Origin: JBBQXK01 sp052387255
GTDB taxonomy: Bacteria > Pseudomonadota > Alphaproteobacteria > Rhodobacterales > Rhodobacteraceae
Assembly (NCBI GenBank): GCA_052387255.1
Contig: JBQTJI010000002.1
Coordinates: forward strand, 1-47,816
DNA: 47,816 nt
Reading direction: 5' to 3'
Positions 35,109 to 43,195 of this stretch are shown here, piece by piece; positions within the stretch are counted from its first letter, which is position 1, and the number at the start of each line of letters is the position of its first letter. The translations under genes and the position numbers were made by a program. The notes beneath the pieces were generated by a model. It made no database searches. It saw only the letters and a program-made list of their open reading frames with translations, and had not been told where the DNA came from.

Positions 35109-35356
35109 GGTTCGAGGTCGAACAGCTTTTCGATCTCGTCATCGGCGAAATGGTCAAAGTCGTCCGGGACGCGGAACTTGCCCTCCAGCGCCCCCAGCAT
35201 GGCCAGCCGCGACGGTTTGACCCCGTCCGCGTCCAACGCCACCACCTTGACCATCGGCTTGCCCGCCTTGGCGATGATGAACCCCTCGCCCCTGGCCGCC
35301 GCCTCGACCAGGCGCGACAGGTGGGTCTTGGCTTCGTGGATGTTGACCTGGCGCAT
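35105..35356 (-). CDS. Phd/YefM-family antitoxin
   Basis: An 83-aa antitoxin beginning MRQVNIHEAKTHLSRLVEAA, the classic Phd N-terminal DNA-binding fold, with FIIAKAGKPMVKVVAL following. The C-terminal tail (ADDEIEKLFDLEP) should wrap the toxin. It is the first gene of the pair. Three operator-like repeats lie directly upstream and probably autoregulate it. Confidence 0.92.
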   Translation of the reverse strand: MRQVNIHEAKTHLSRLVEAAARGEGFIIAKAGKPMVKVVALDADGVKPSRLAMLGALEGKFRVPDDFDHFADDEIEKLFDLEP

Positions 35357-35368
35357 GGCCGCCCCTCA

Positions 35369-35407
35369 TGGACTTAGTCCACTGAACTTAGTCCACCGGA
35401 CCAGTCC
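35369..35407. promoter_or_regulatory. Tandem toxin-antitoxin operators abutting the SDR start
   Basis: TGGACTTAGTCCA (35369-35381) and TGAACTTAGTCCA (35383-35395) are 13-bp inverted repeats spaced 14 bp apart. A third, decayed copy (GGACCAGTCCA) runs into the ATG of the SDR gene at 35408. The antitoxin ATG is 13 bp to the left, so bound antitoxin would cover both start regions. Confidence 0.7.
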
Positions 35408-36178
35408 ATGCAAGTGACCCTTCCCCGCACCCCCTCCTTCCGCCTCGACCATCGCTGGGCGTTGGTCACCGGCGCATCCTCGGGCATCGGCCTCGGGGTT
35501 GCGGCGGCCCTCGCCGACGCGGGCGCATCGGTCACCATGGTCGCGCGCGGCGAACCCGCCCTGACCGCCGCCCGCGATGCCATCCGCGCCGCCGGCGGGC
35601 AGGCGGACACGCTGCCCCTCGACATCACCGACCTTGACGCCACGGCGCAGGCTGTCGCCACCCGTGGCCCCTTCGACATCCTCGTCAACGCGGCGGGCCT
35701 CGCGCGCCATTCCCCCGCCCTCGACACCACACCCGCCGATTATGACGACGCCATGGGCCTCAACCTGCGGGCCGCCTATTTCCTCACGCGCGAGGTGGCG
35801 CGCGGCCTGATCGCCGCCGGGAAACCCGGCAGCCTCATCAACATCTCGTCCCAGATGGGCCACGTCGGCGGCCCCGACCGCGCCGTCTATGCCGCCACGA
35901 AACACGCGCTGGAAGGCATGACCAAGGCCATGGCCATCGAATGGGGCCCCCACGGCATCCGCGTCAACACCCTGTGCCCCACCTTCATCCGCACACCCCT
36001 GGCCGAACAGACGCTGCAAAACCCCGAGCGACGCCAGTGGATCCTGTCCAAGATCAAGCTCGGCCGCGTGGGCGAGGTCCAGGACATCATGGGTCCCGTG
36101 GTGTTCCTGGCCTCGGATGCCGCCGCCCTGGTCACCGGCACGCACCTGCTGGTCGACGGCGGCTGGACCGCCGAATGA
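35408..36178 (+). CDS. SDR family oxidoreductase
   Basis: A 256-aa classical short-chain dehydrogenase. The cofactor motif is TGASSGIG (21-28), NAAG is at 94-97, and the catalytic residues are Ser148, Tyr161 and Lys165. The start at 35408 gives a natural N-terminus (MQVTLPRTPSFRLDHRWALV), but there is no clear ribosome-binding site because toxin-antitoxin operator DNA lies directly upstream. It leads the group SDR - cupin - MetE-like - hydrolase and, with the HisD-like enzyme, suggests stepwise oxidation of a polyol-like compound. Substrate unknown. Confidence 0.9.
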   Translation: MQVTLPRTPSFRLDHRWALVTGASSGIGLGVAAALADAGASVTMVARGEPALTAARDAIRAAGGQADTLPLDITDLDATAQAVATRGPFDILVNAAGLARHSPALDTTPADYDDAMGLNLRAAYFLTREVARGLIAAGKPGSLINISSQMGHVGGPDRAVYAATKHALEGMTKAMAIEWGPHGIRVNTLCPTFIRTPLAEQTLQNPERRQWILSKIKLGRVGEVQDIMGPVVFLASDAAALVTGTHLLVDGGWTAE

Positions 36179-36203
36179 TTCCTTACCCTGCAAGAGGCCC
36201 CGC

Positions 36204-37172
36204 ATGACCCCGCAAGAGATGGAAACCCGCATCGTCCGCTACGGCGACCTGCGCCCCTGCAAGACCGCGTTCATCGACGCCCACACGCCAGGGTCGGACC
36301 AGAAGGAAAACTTCACCATCATCGGCGGCGGCGTCAGCGAATCCGCCGATCAGCATGTCCACATCACGGGCACCCCCGGCTTCAACATCGGCGCGGCGGG
36401 CCAGCCGCCCAAATGCCGCAACTCGCTGCACAGCCACCGCACGGCGGAAGTGTTCTTCGCGCTTAAGGGCCGCTGGCGGTTCTTCTGGGGCCGCTGGGGC
36501 ACCGCAGGCGAGGTCGTTCTGGAAGAGGGCGACATCATCAACATCCCCACCGGCATCTTCCGGGGGTTCGAGAACATCGGCACCGACTACGGCATGATCA
36601 TGGCCATCCTCGGCGGCGACGATGCGGGCGGCGGCGTGATCTGGGCCCCCCAGGTGATCGAGGATGCCGCGGATCACGGGCTGGTCCTGGGCGCGAACGG
36701 CAAGCTCTATGACCGCAAGAAGGGCGCGACCCTGCCGCCGGGCGTCGGGCCCATGCCCCTTCTGACCGACGAAGAACTCAGCGCCTTCCCCGAACCCACC
36801 ACCGCAGACGTGGTGCCGAACCACGTCGCCCGCTACTGGGACCTGATGGCCCTGGCCGACCGCAAGCCCGCCCTCGTGATCGGCGACAAGGGCAAACTGC
36901 GCGACCGCCCCGGCTTCGAGGTGGGCTTCGTCACGCGCGGCTCGGCCAGCGACCAGTTCCACAGCCACGACCGCCCCTCGGTCCTGATGCCGATGCGCGG
37001 GCACTGGCGGCTGACCTGGCCCGAAGGCTCGGCGGTGCTGAACCCCGGCGACACCTGCCTTGTCCCCGCCGACCTGCCCCACGCCGCCGTCCCCTCGATG
37101 ACCGGCGAGGCCAGCCTCTACCACGTCGTCGGCACCGACGACCCGCCGGGCGCGACCGGCCGCCTGCTGTAA
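36204..37172 (+). CDS. Two-cupin-domain protein
   Basis: A 322-aa protein with two cupin domains. The first has NSLHSHRTAEVFFALKGRWR followed by EEGDIINIPTGIFRGFEN; the second has QFHSHDRPSVLMPMRGHW followed by NPGDTCLVPADLPHAA. Both keep histidines that could bind a metal, though the Glu of the usual motif is partly changed in the second. It could be an isomerase, lyase or dioxygenase; gentisate-type bicupins have the same layout, but a match is not clear. It starts 25 bp after the SDR stop. Confidence 0.82.
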   Translation: MTPQEMETRIVRYGDLRPCKTAFIDAHTPGSDQKENFTIIGGGVSESADQHVHITGTPGFNIGAAGQPPKCRNSLHSHRTAEVFFALKGRWRFFWGRWGTAGEVVLEEGDIINIPTGIFRGFENIGTDYGMIMAILGGDDAGGGVIWAPQVIEDAADHGLVLGANGKLYDRKKGATLPPGVGPMPLLTDEELSAFPEPTTADVVPNHVARYWDLMALADRKPALVIGDKGKLRDRPGFEVGFVTRGSASDQFHSHDRPSVLMPMRGHWRLTWPEGSAVLNPGDTCLVPADLPHAAVPSMTGEASLYHVVGTDDPPGATGRLL

Positions 37173-37194
37173 CGCCACACCCGGAGCCCCCCCG

Positions 37195-38316
37195 ATGTCC
37201 CTCCTCGCCACCCACGTCGGCAGCCTGCCCCGCAGCCAGCCCGTCGTCGATTTCCTCTTCGCCCGCGAACGGGGCGAACCCTATGACGCGCAGGCCTTCG
37301 ACGCCTGCATGGCCGATGCGGTGATGACCCTGGTCGCCCGCCAGAAAGCGGCGGGCATCGACATCGTCTCGGACGGCGAGACCTCCAAGATCAGCTACGC
37401 CACCTACGTCAAGGACCGCTACACCGGGTTCGACGGCGACAGCCCGCGCAACGCGCCCGCCGACCTGAAGCTGTTCCCCACCTTCCTCGACCGGCTGGCC
37501 AAGGCGGGCGGCACCGCGAAATACGCCCGGCCCCAGTGCACGGGCGAGGTGCGCTCCAAGGGGCAGGGCGAACTGGGCAAGGACATCGCCGCACTCAAGG
37601 CCGCGATGGCCGCGCACGGGGTGACGCGCGGCTTCATGAACGCGGCCTCGCCCGGCGTCATCGCGCTGTTCCTGCCGAATGCGCACTACCCCACGCGCGA
37701 GGCCTATCTGGCCGCCCTCGCCGATGCCATGCGCGACGAATACCGCACCATCCTGGACGCAGGCCTGGACCTGCAGCTCGACTGCCCCGACCTGGCGCTC
37801 AGCCGCCACATGCTGTTCACCCACCTGACCGACAGCGAATTCCTGGTCGTCGCCGCCACCCATGTCGAGGCGCTGCGCCACGCCCTGCAGGGCCTGCCGC
37901 AGGACCGCATCCGCCTGCACATCTGCTGGGGCAACTACGAAGGCCCCCATGTCTGCGACATCGACATGGCGGCGGTGTTCCCCCTGCTGATGTCCGTCCC
38001 CGCCCGCTATGTCCTGTTCGAGACGGCGAACCCCCGCCACGGCCACGAATGGGCGGTCTTCCGCGACCGTGCGCGCGACATCCCCGACGACAAGGTGCTG
38101 GTGCCGGGGGCCGTTGATACCACCACGAACTTCGTCGAACACCCCGACCTCGTGGCGCAGCGGCTGACCCGCTTCACCGACATCGTGGGCCGCGACCGCG
38201 TGATCGCCGGGTCCGACTGCGGCTTCGGCACCTTCGCCGGTTTCGGCGCGGTCGACCCCGAGATCGCCTGGGCCAAGCTTGCCACCCTCAAGGAGGGCGC
38301 GCGCCGCGTGGCATGA
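37195..38316 (+). CDS. MetE-like zinc methyl/alkyltransferase
   Basis: A 373-aa protein of the cobalamin-independent methionine synthase C-terminal family, only half the length of true MetE. Zinc ligands are His242 and Cys244 (LHICWGNYEGPH), Glu276 (FETANPRHGHEW) and Cys342 (GSDCGFGTF). The N-terminus THVGSLPRSQPV is family-typical. This group includes epoxyalkane:coenzyme M transferase (about the same length) and uncharacterised thiol transferases. It may move an alkyl or methyl group to or from a thiol during catabolism of the cluster substrate. It overlaps the hydrolase start by 4 bp. Confidence 0.88.
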   Translation: MSLLATHVGSLPRSQPVVDFLFARERGEPYDAQAFDACMADAVMTLVARQKAAGIDIVSDGETSKISYATYVKDRYTGFDGDSPRNAPADLKLFPTFLDRLAKAGGTAKYARPQCTGEVRSKGQGELGKDIAALKAAMAAHGVTRGFMNAASPGVIALFLPNAHYPTREAYLAALADAMRDEYRTILDAGLDLQLDCPDLALSRHMLFTHLTDSEFLVVAATHVEALRHALQGLPQDRIRLHICWGNYEGPHVCDIDMAAVFPLLMSVPARYVLFETANPRHGHEWAVFRDRARDIPDDKVLVPGAVDTTTNFVEHPDLVAQRLTRFTDIVGRDRVIAGSDCGFGTFAGFGAVDPEIAWAKLATLKEGARRVA

Positions 38317-39005
38317 CCCCCCTCGTCCTGATCCCCGGCATGATGTGCGACGCGCGGATGTGGGGCGACCTGGCTCGCCATCTGTCGCCGCGCACCGTGA
38401 TCCACGCCCTGCCCGTGGCCCACGACACGATGGCCGCCCTCGCCGCCGACGTACTGGCCACAGCCCCCCCGCGTTTCGCCCTCGCGGGCCTTTCGATGGG
38501 CGGCATCGTCGCGATGGAGGTGCTGCGCCAGGCCCCGACCCGTGTGGAACGGCTGGCGCTTCTCGACACCAACCCGCTGGCCGAGGCCCCCGAGGTACAG
38601 GCCCGCCGCGCCCCCCAGATCGCCCGCGCGCTGGCCGGGGGCCTCACCGCGGTCATGCGCGACGAGATGAAGCCGAACTACCTGGCTCCCGGGCCGGGGC
38701 AGGGGGCGGTGCTCGACCTCTGCATGGCCATGGCGCTGTCATTGGGGCCCCAGGTCTTCGCCCGCCAGTCGCGCGCGCTGCGCGACCGCCCCGACCAGCA
38801 GCCCACGCTTGCCGCCTTCCGTGGCCCCGCGCTGGTGCTGATGGGGGCCGAGGACCGGCTCTGCCCGCTGGACCGGCACGAACGGATGCACGCGCTGATG
38901 CCGCAGTCGCGGCTGGTGGTGATCGAGGGTGCCGGGCACCTGCCGACGCTGGAGAAACCGGTCGAGTCGATGCGCCACCTCGGGGCCTGGCTCGTACAGG
39001 ACTGA
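38313..39005 (+). CDS. Alpha/beta hydrolase
   Basis: A 230-aa alpha/beta-hydrolase with nucleophile Ser61 (LAGLSMGGIVA), Asp181 (GAEDRLCP) and His209 (GAGHLPTLE), a complete catalytic triad. The oxyanion-hole region is LVLIPGMMCD near the start. No signal peptide, so cytoplasmic. It is the last gene of the cluster and is translationally coupled to the MetE-like gene. A lactone or ester hydrolysis step would fit a pathway with two dehydrogenases. Two perfect hairpins follow. Confidence 0.88.
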   Translation: MTPLVLIPGMMCDARMWGDLARHLSPRTVIHALPVAHDTMAALAADVLATAPPRFALAGLSMGGIVAMEVLRQAPTRVERLALLDTNPLAEAPEVQARRAPQIARALAGGLTAVMRDEMKPNYLAPGPGQGAVLDLCMAMALSLGPQVFARQSRALRDRPDQQPTLAAFRGPALVLMGAEDRLCPLDRHERMHALMPQSRLVVIEGAGHLPTLEKPVESMRHLGAWLVQD

Positions 39006-39027
39006 AGCGGACTCCCCCGCGACAAGC

Positions 39028-39094
39028 CGGTTTCCGCACGGAAACCGCGTCCGAAATCCACGTGGATCTCGGTCCGGAAAACACGTGTTTTCCG
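39028..39094. terminator. Paired hairpins between convergent genes
   Basis: CGGTTTCCG-CA-CGGAAACCG (39028-39047) is a 9-bp stem with a 2-nt loop, and the 20-bp perfect palindrome at 39075-39094 has the core GGAAAACACGTGTTTTCC. They lie between the hydrolase (+) and cytochrome b561 (-) genes, so a bidirectional terminator is likely. Confidence 0.65.
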
Positions 39095-39109
39095 CCTTCC
39101 TCCGCCGGA

Positions 39110-39646
39110 TCAGCCCCGCCACATCCGCGAAAACACCCCGTCCCGCTTCACCAGCCCATGGTACGCCGCCGCCCCCACATGCATCAGGATCAGCGCGAAC
39201 AGCGCAAAGCGCGCCGTGCCGTGAACGCCCTTCGCGGTTTCCGCCAGCGTCTTGGACGATGGCACCAGCGACGGCACGCCCAGGGCATCGAGGCCCTCCA
39301 GCGGAAACCCCGCCGCCTTGACCCGGATGTACCCCGACACCGCCATCACGATCACCAGCCCGTACAGCAGCCCGTGCGTCAGGTGCGCGACCGTTTTCTG
39401 CCAGCCCGGCATGTGGTCGGGCAGGGGCGGTGCGGGGTTGGCCACGCGGTAGGCCAGCCGCGCCAGCACCAGAAGCAGGATGATCACGCCCACGTTCTTG
39501 TGAAAGATGTACAGCATGTCCTGCGTGCCGCGGGCCAGCCCCTCCTGCACCATGGTCAGGCCCACCGGAAAGGTCGCGATGACCAGGATCGCGGTCAGCC
39601 AGTGCAGGACCCGCGCGGCGGGCTTGTAGGGGGTCGGGGCGGTCAT
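39110..39646 (-). CDS. Cytochrome b561
   Basis: A 178-aa four-helix membrane cytochrome (YodB/CybB family). Heme-ligand histidines are His15 (RVLHWLTA), His49 (IFHKNVGV), His142 (GVHGTAR) and His156 (LILMHVGAA). It would move electrons between quinol and a periplasmic acceptor such as superoxide. The ATG at 39646 begins the conserved MTAPTPYKPAARVLHWLTA; the longer upstream frame is not conserved. Confidence 0.93.
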   Translation of the reverse strand: MTAPTPYKPAARVLHWLTAILVIATFPVGLTMVQEGLARGTQDMLYIFHKNVGVIILLLVLARLAYRVANPAPPLPDHMPGWQKTVAHLTHGLLYGLVIVMAVSGYIRVKAAGFPLEGLDALGVPSLVPSSKTLAETAKGVHGTARFALFALILMHVGAAAYHGLVKRDGVFSRMWRG

Positions 39647-39903
39647 GGCGGTCTCCGGGGCAGGGCGCTGCAATGGCGCGCAGCCTAGTTTGCGCAGGGC
39701 GATTTGCAAGCGGCGCGGGCAGCAGCCGCCGACGCCCCCGTTTTCCCCGCTCACGGCCCGCACCGCCCTCGGCCACAACGGGCCGGGGCGCAGCGTATCC
39801 CCCGTTCTGCGTGGATGAGCGGCCGGAGGCGAGGTCCGCGCCCAACGCCTCCGATATCCCGCCGGACGCGGCGGCAACCGCCCCGACACCTTGCCCGGCT
39901 TTC

Positions 39904-39932
39904 TTGACAGTCCCGCGCCGAAGCGGATTGAT
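39904..39932 (+). promoter_or_regulatory. Candidate promoter for a leaderless lipid operon transcript
   Basis: A perfect TTGACA (39904-39909) is followed 17 bp later by ATTGAT (39927-39932), a weak -10. Transcription would begin about 7 bp downstream, on the A of the ATG at 39939. The rest of the 292-bp gap 39647-39938 shows no gene or repeat. Confidence 0.4.
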
Positions 39933-39938
39933 CGCGGC

Positions 39939-40664
39939 ATGGACCGGGCCGCAGCACAGGACATCACCGACGGACCGGCGGCGCGCGGCACGGTCCGGGC
40001 CTTTGCGGCCCTGGCCGCCGGGATGACCCTGCTGCTGGCCGCGGCCCTGGCGCTGATCCTGCCCGTCCGGGGCGCGGCCCTCGGAACCTTCGTCCTCGCG
40101 GCGGTGGCAGGGCTTGCCATGCACGGCATGACACGAACCTACCGCCACCCCAGGCTCGGGCTGTGCAATGCCGTGACGCTGGTGCGGGCCGCCCTGACGG
40201 CGGGGCTGGCGGCGGCGCTGGCGGCACCGGGCGTGCCCGCCTGGGGCCTTGTCGCCGTCGCCGCCACGGCGCTGGCGCTGGACGGCGTCGACGGCTGGCT
40301 CGCGCGCCGCGAGGGCCTGCAGTCCGCGTTCGGCGCGCGCTTCGACATGGAGGTCGATGCCCTGCTGGCCCTCGTGCTGGCGCTGCTGGCGCTGACCCTG
40401 GCCAAGGCCGGGCCGTGGGTCCTGCTCCTCGGCGGCCTGCGCTACGGCTTCGTCGCGGCCAGCCTGGCGCTGCCCTGGCTCGGGGCGGCGCTACCGCCCC
40501 GCGCGGCGCGCAAGACGGTCTGCGTGATCCAGATCGCCACCCTGACAGCACTTCTGGCCCCGCCCGTCGTGCCGCCCCTGTCGCTGGCGCTGGCCGCCAT
40601 GGCCACGGTCCTGCTCGTGGCCTCCTTCGCTGTGGATGTGCTGTGGCTGTGGCACCGGCGATGA
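39939..40664 (+). CDS. CDP-alcohol phosphatidyltransferase family protein
   Basis: A 241-aa integral membrane enzyme. The full CDP-alcohol phosphotransferase motif is present: Asp115, Asp118-Gly119, Ala122-Arg123, Gly132, Asp136 and Asp140 (DGVDGWLARREG then FGARFDMEVD). Upstream is the usual LGLCNAVTLVRAAL segment. It joins a diacylglycerol-phosphate (or other CDP-linked lipid) to an alcohol; which alcohol is unknown. It starts the three-gene operon with 4-bp overlaps. ATG 39939 is used; a TTG at 39891 is in frame. Confidence 0.9.
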   Translation: MDRAAAQDITDGPAARGTVRAFAALAAGMTLLLAAALALILPVRGAALGTFVLAAVAGLAMHGMTRTYRHPRLGLCNAVTLVRAALTAGLAAALAAPGVPAWGLVAVAATALALDGVDGWLARREGLQSAFGARFDMEVDALLALVLALLALTLAKAGPWVLLLGGLRYGFVAASLALPWLGAALPPRAARKTVCVIQIATLTALLAPPVVPPLSLALAAMATVLLVASFAVDVLWLWHRR

Positions 40665-42265
40665 CGGCGTGGCGCCTGGGTCTCGCGGCCCTGCTGCTGC
40701 ATCTTGTGCTGATCCAGCCCAACCACCCCGGTGCCGTGACCTGGGGGGCCTTCGCGCTGTTCCCGCTGGAACTGCCCGTCATCCTGGCCCTGCTGGTCGC
40801 CCTGCCGGGGCGGCTGGTTGCCCTGCGCGCGGGCCTTGTCGTGGTGCTGGTCGCAGGTGCCGTCCTGAAGCTTGCCGACCTGGCCACCCACGCGGCCCTC
40901 GGGCGCGGCTTCAACCCGGTGGTGGATTGGCATCTGCTCGACTCGGGCTGGCGGCTCGGGGCGGGGGCGGTCGGCACGAACCTGATGGTGCTGGCCGCCG
41001 CCGGGGCGGGCCTGGCCGTCGTCCTTGTGTCTTGGGCGCTGTGGTGGGCCACCGGGGTCTGGGCCGCCCTCGCCCCTGCCGCCACCGGGCGGCGCGTCGC
41101 AGGCACCCTGGCCGCCGCCTCTGCCCTGCTGGCCCTGGCCGAGATCGGCTGGGCCATGGGCCGCTGGTCCCTTCCGCTGCGTCCGCCCGGTGCCGCCTTC
41201 ACCGCGCGCCTGCTGGTCGAGCGCGCCGTGACCGCGCGGCGCACGCTTGCCGATCTGTCCGCGTTCCGCACGGCGGCGGCGACCGACCCCGCCGCAGGCC
41301 TGACCGACGCCCTGGGCGCGCTCAGGGGCCGCGACGTGCTGGTCGTCTTCATCGAAAGCTACGCACGGACCAGCTTCGACAACCCGCTCTACGCCCCGCG
41401 CCACCGCGCCATCCTGCGGGCCGCCGAGGCCCCCATCGCGGCGACCGGCATGGCCATGGCCTCGGGCTGGCTCACCTCGCCGATCGAGGGCGGGCAAAGC
41501 TGGCTCGCCCATGCCACCCTGTCCTCGGGCCTGCGCATCCCCGACGAAGTCCGCTACGACGCCCTCTTGGCCAGCCCGCGCCGCACCCTTTACCAGATCG
41601 CCCAAGGTGCAGGCTGGCACACTGCCGCAGTCAGCCCCGCCATCACCATGCCCTGGCCCGAAGGCGCGCGCCTCGGCTTCGGCACCCTGCTCGACCGCGA
41701 CGCCATGGCCTACGCCGGACAGCCCTTCAACTGGGTGACGATGCCCGACCAGTTCACGCTGGCCCGCTTCCGCGACCGCCTGCCCGCCACCCCCCGCCCC
41801 CTGTTCGCCCAGGTCACCCTGATCTCGTCGCACGCGCCCTGGGTGCCGGTGCCAACCCCCGTGCTCTGGGACGCCATCGGCGACGGCACCGTGTTCGACC
41901 CCATGACAAAAGGCTCCGACCCGCCCCAGGTGGTCTGGCAGGACGCCGACCGGATCCGCGAGCAATACGCGCAGGCCATCGCCTACAGCCTGACGGTGGT
42001 GACGGACTGGGCCGCGCGGCAGGGGCGCGAACCGGGCCCGGACGCGCCGCTGATCATCGTGCTGGGCGACCATCCGCCCGCAGCCTTCGTCAACCAGACC
42101 GGCAGCCGCGACGTGCCCATCCACCTGATCGGCCCGCGGGAGGTGCTGGCGGCGGTGCAGGGCTGGGGCCTGACGCCGGGCCTGATCCCCACCGCCGACG
42201 GCCCGGTCTGGCCGATGGAATCGTTCCGCGACCGCTTCCTCGCCGCCTTCGATGCCGCGCAATGA
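40661..42265 (+). CDS. Sulfatase-fold membrane enzyme (alkaline phosphatase superfamily)
   Basis: A 534-aa protein with four to five N-terminal membrane helices (AFALFPLELPVILALLVALP and others), then a large alkaline-phosphatase-superfamily domain in the periplasm. Visible elements are DVLVVFIESYARTSFDN with the nucleophile region, LISSHAPWVPV, and the metal segment LIIVLGDHPPAAF. The layout resembles phosphoethanolamine or phosphoglycerol transferases (EptA/LtaS type), but I cannot assign the group moved. Its start overlaps the CDP-alcohol gene, so the lipid made there may be its donor or acceptor. Confidence 0.8.
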   Translation: MTAWRLGLAALLLHLVLIQPNHPGAVTWGAFALFPLELPVILALLVALPGRLVALRAGLVVVLVAGAVLKLADLATHAALGRGFNPVVDWHLLDSGWRLGAGAVGTNLMVLAAAGAGLAVVLVSWALWWATGVWAALAPAATGRRVAGTLAAASALLALAEIGWAMGRWSLPLRPPGAAFTARLLVERAVTARRTLADLSAFRTAAATDPAAGLTDALGALRGRDVLVVFIESYARTSFDNPLYAPRHRAILRAAEAPIAATGMAMASGWLTSPIEGGQSWLAHATLSSGLRIPDEVRYDALLASPRRTLYQIAQGAGWHTAAVSPAITMPWPEGARLGFGTLLDRDAMAYAGQPFNWVTMPDQFTLARFRDRLPATPRPLFAQVTLISSHAPWVPVPTPVLWDAIGDGTVFDPMTKGSDPPQVVWQDADRIREQYAQAIAYSLTVVTDWAARQGREPGPDAPLIIVLGDHPPAAFVNQTGSRDVPIHLIGPREVLAAVQGWGLTPGLIPTADGPVWPMESFRDRFLAAFDAAQ

Positions 42266-43122
42266 CCCGGCGCGCCCTGCGCCTGATCGTGCCCGGCCTG
42301 CTGCTGGCGGTCCTGTGGCACGTCGCCGACGGGCCGGGGGCCATGGCACGCCTGCGCGGGGCCGATCCGCTCTGGCTGATCCTGTCGCTGGCGGCGGTGC
42401 TGGCGCAGACGGCCTTAAGCGCGCTGCGCTGGCAACGGGTGGCCCGGGCAATGGGGCTGGACCTGCCGCTGCGGCAGGCGGTCACCGGATACTTCATGGC
42501 ACAGGTGGTGAACCAGACCCTGCCCGGCGGCATCCCCGGCGATGCCGCGCGCGCCCTCCGTTCACGCGGCGCGGGCGGCCTGCGGCGGGCGGCCGAGGCG
42601 GTCGCCGTCGAGCGTATCGCAGGGCAGATGGCGCTGTTTGCCGTGCTGGTCCCCGCCCTTGCACTGTCGTTGGCCCTGGGGCGCATCGACTGGCCCGGCT
42701 GGTCGGCCTGGCTGCTGGCGGCAGTCCCCGCAGCGGCGATCCTCGCCCTGACGCTTCGCCTGCCCGGATGGGCGGCACCCCTGCGCGTGCTCTGGCAGCC
42801 GCAGGTCTGGCCCGCACAGGCCCTGCTCGGGGCTGCCATCGTCGCCCTGAACCTGGCCGCCTTCGCCTGTGCCGCCCGCGCCACCGGCACCACCCTGTCG
42901 CCCGAGGCCGTGGCCACCCTGGTGCCGCTGATCCTGACGGCGATGCTGGTGCCCCTCTCGGTCGGCGGCTGGGGCTGGCGCGAGGGGGCGGCGGCGGTGC
43001 TGTTCCCGCTGGCCGGGGCCACGGCGGGGGCGGGGCTGGCGGCAAGTGCCGCCTTCGGCGCGGTGCTGTTGCTGGCCGCCATGCCCGGCGTCTTCTGGCT
43101 GAACCGCGCGCCCACCGCATGA
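42262..43122 (+). CDS. Lysylphosphatidylglycerol synthase TM-region protein (flippase-like)
   Basis: A 286-aa membrane protein of about seven to eight helices in the UPF0104/LPG_synthase_TM family, related to the MprF flippase domain and AglD. Family markers are ALRWQRVARAMGLDLPLRQA, GYFMAQVVNQTLPGGIPGDAARA and PLSVGGWGWREGAAA. It lacks the aminoacyltransferase half of MprF, so translocation rather than synthesis is likely. The start overlaps the sulfatase-fold gene by 4 bp. It would carry a product lipid across the inner membrane. Confidence 0.85.
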   Translation: MTRRALRLIVPGLLLAVLWHVADGPGAMARLRGADPLWLILSLAAVLAQTALSALRWQRVARAMGLDLPLRQAVTGYFMAQVVNQTLPGGIPGDAARALRSRGAGGLRRAAEAVAVERIAGQMALFAVLVPALALSLALGRIDWPGWSAWLLAAVPAAAILALTLRLPGWAAPLRVLWQPQVWPAQALLGAAIVALNLAAFACAARATGTTLSPEAVATLVPLILTAMLVPLSVGGWGWREGAAAVLFPLAGATAGAGLAASAAFGAVLLLAAMPGVFWLNRAPTA

Positions 43123-43140
43123 CGCCCGCGCCAAGACGGT

Positions 43141-43168
43141 TTGCATCGCCCCGCGATCAGACTACAAC
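43141..43168 (+). promoter_or_regulatory. Candidate promoter for the NMT1/ThiY-like ABC operon
   Basis: TTGCAT (43141-43146) and TACAAC (43163-43168) are spaced 16 bp apart, 28 bp before the chosen ATG. The gap is too short for a TPP riboswitch and shows none of its conserved boxes. Confidence 0.4.
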
Positions 43169-43195
43169 CCGCATCGTGACAACAGGATGACCGCC

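Noticed and set aside
37195..38316. Methionine synthase MetE or epoxyalkane:coenzyme M transferase as a firm name
   Set aside because: Half the length of MetE; no coenzyme M biosynthesis or 2-ketopropyl-CoM carboxylase genes nearby. Only the family is supported.
43123..43195. TPP riboswitch upstream of the NMT1/ThiY-like gene
   Set aside because: The gap is about 70 bp and lacks the conserved thi-box elements.
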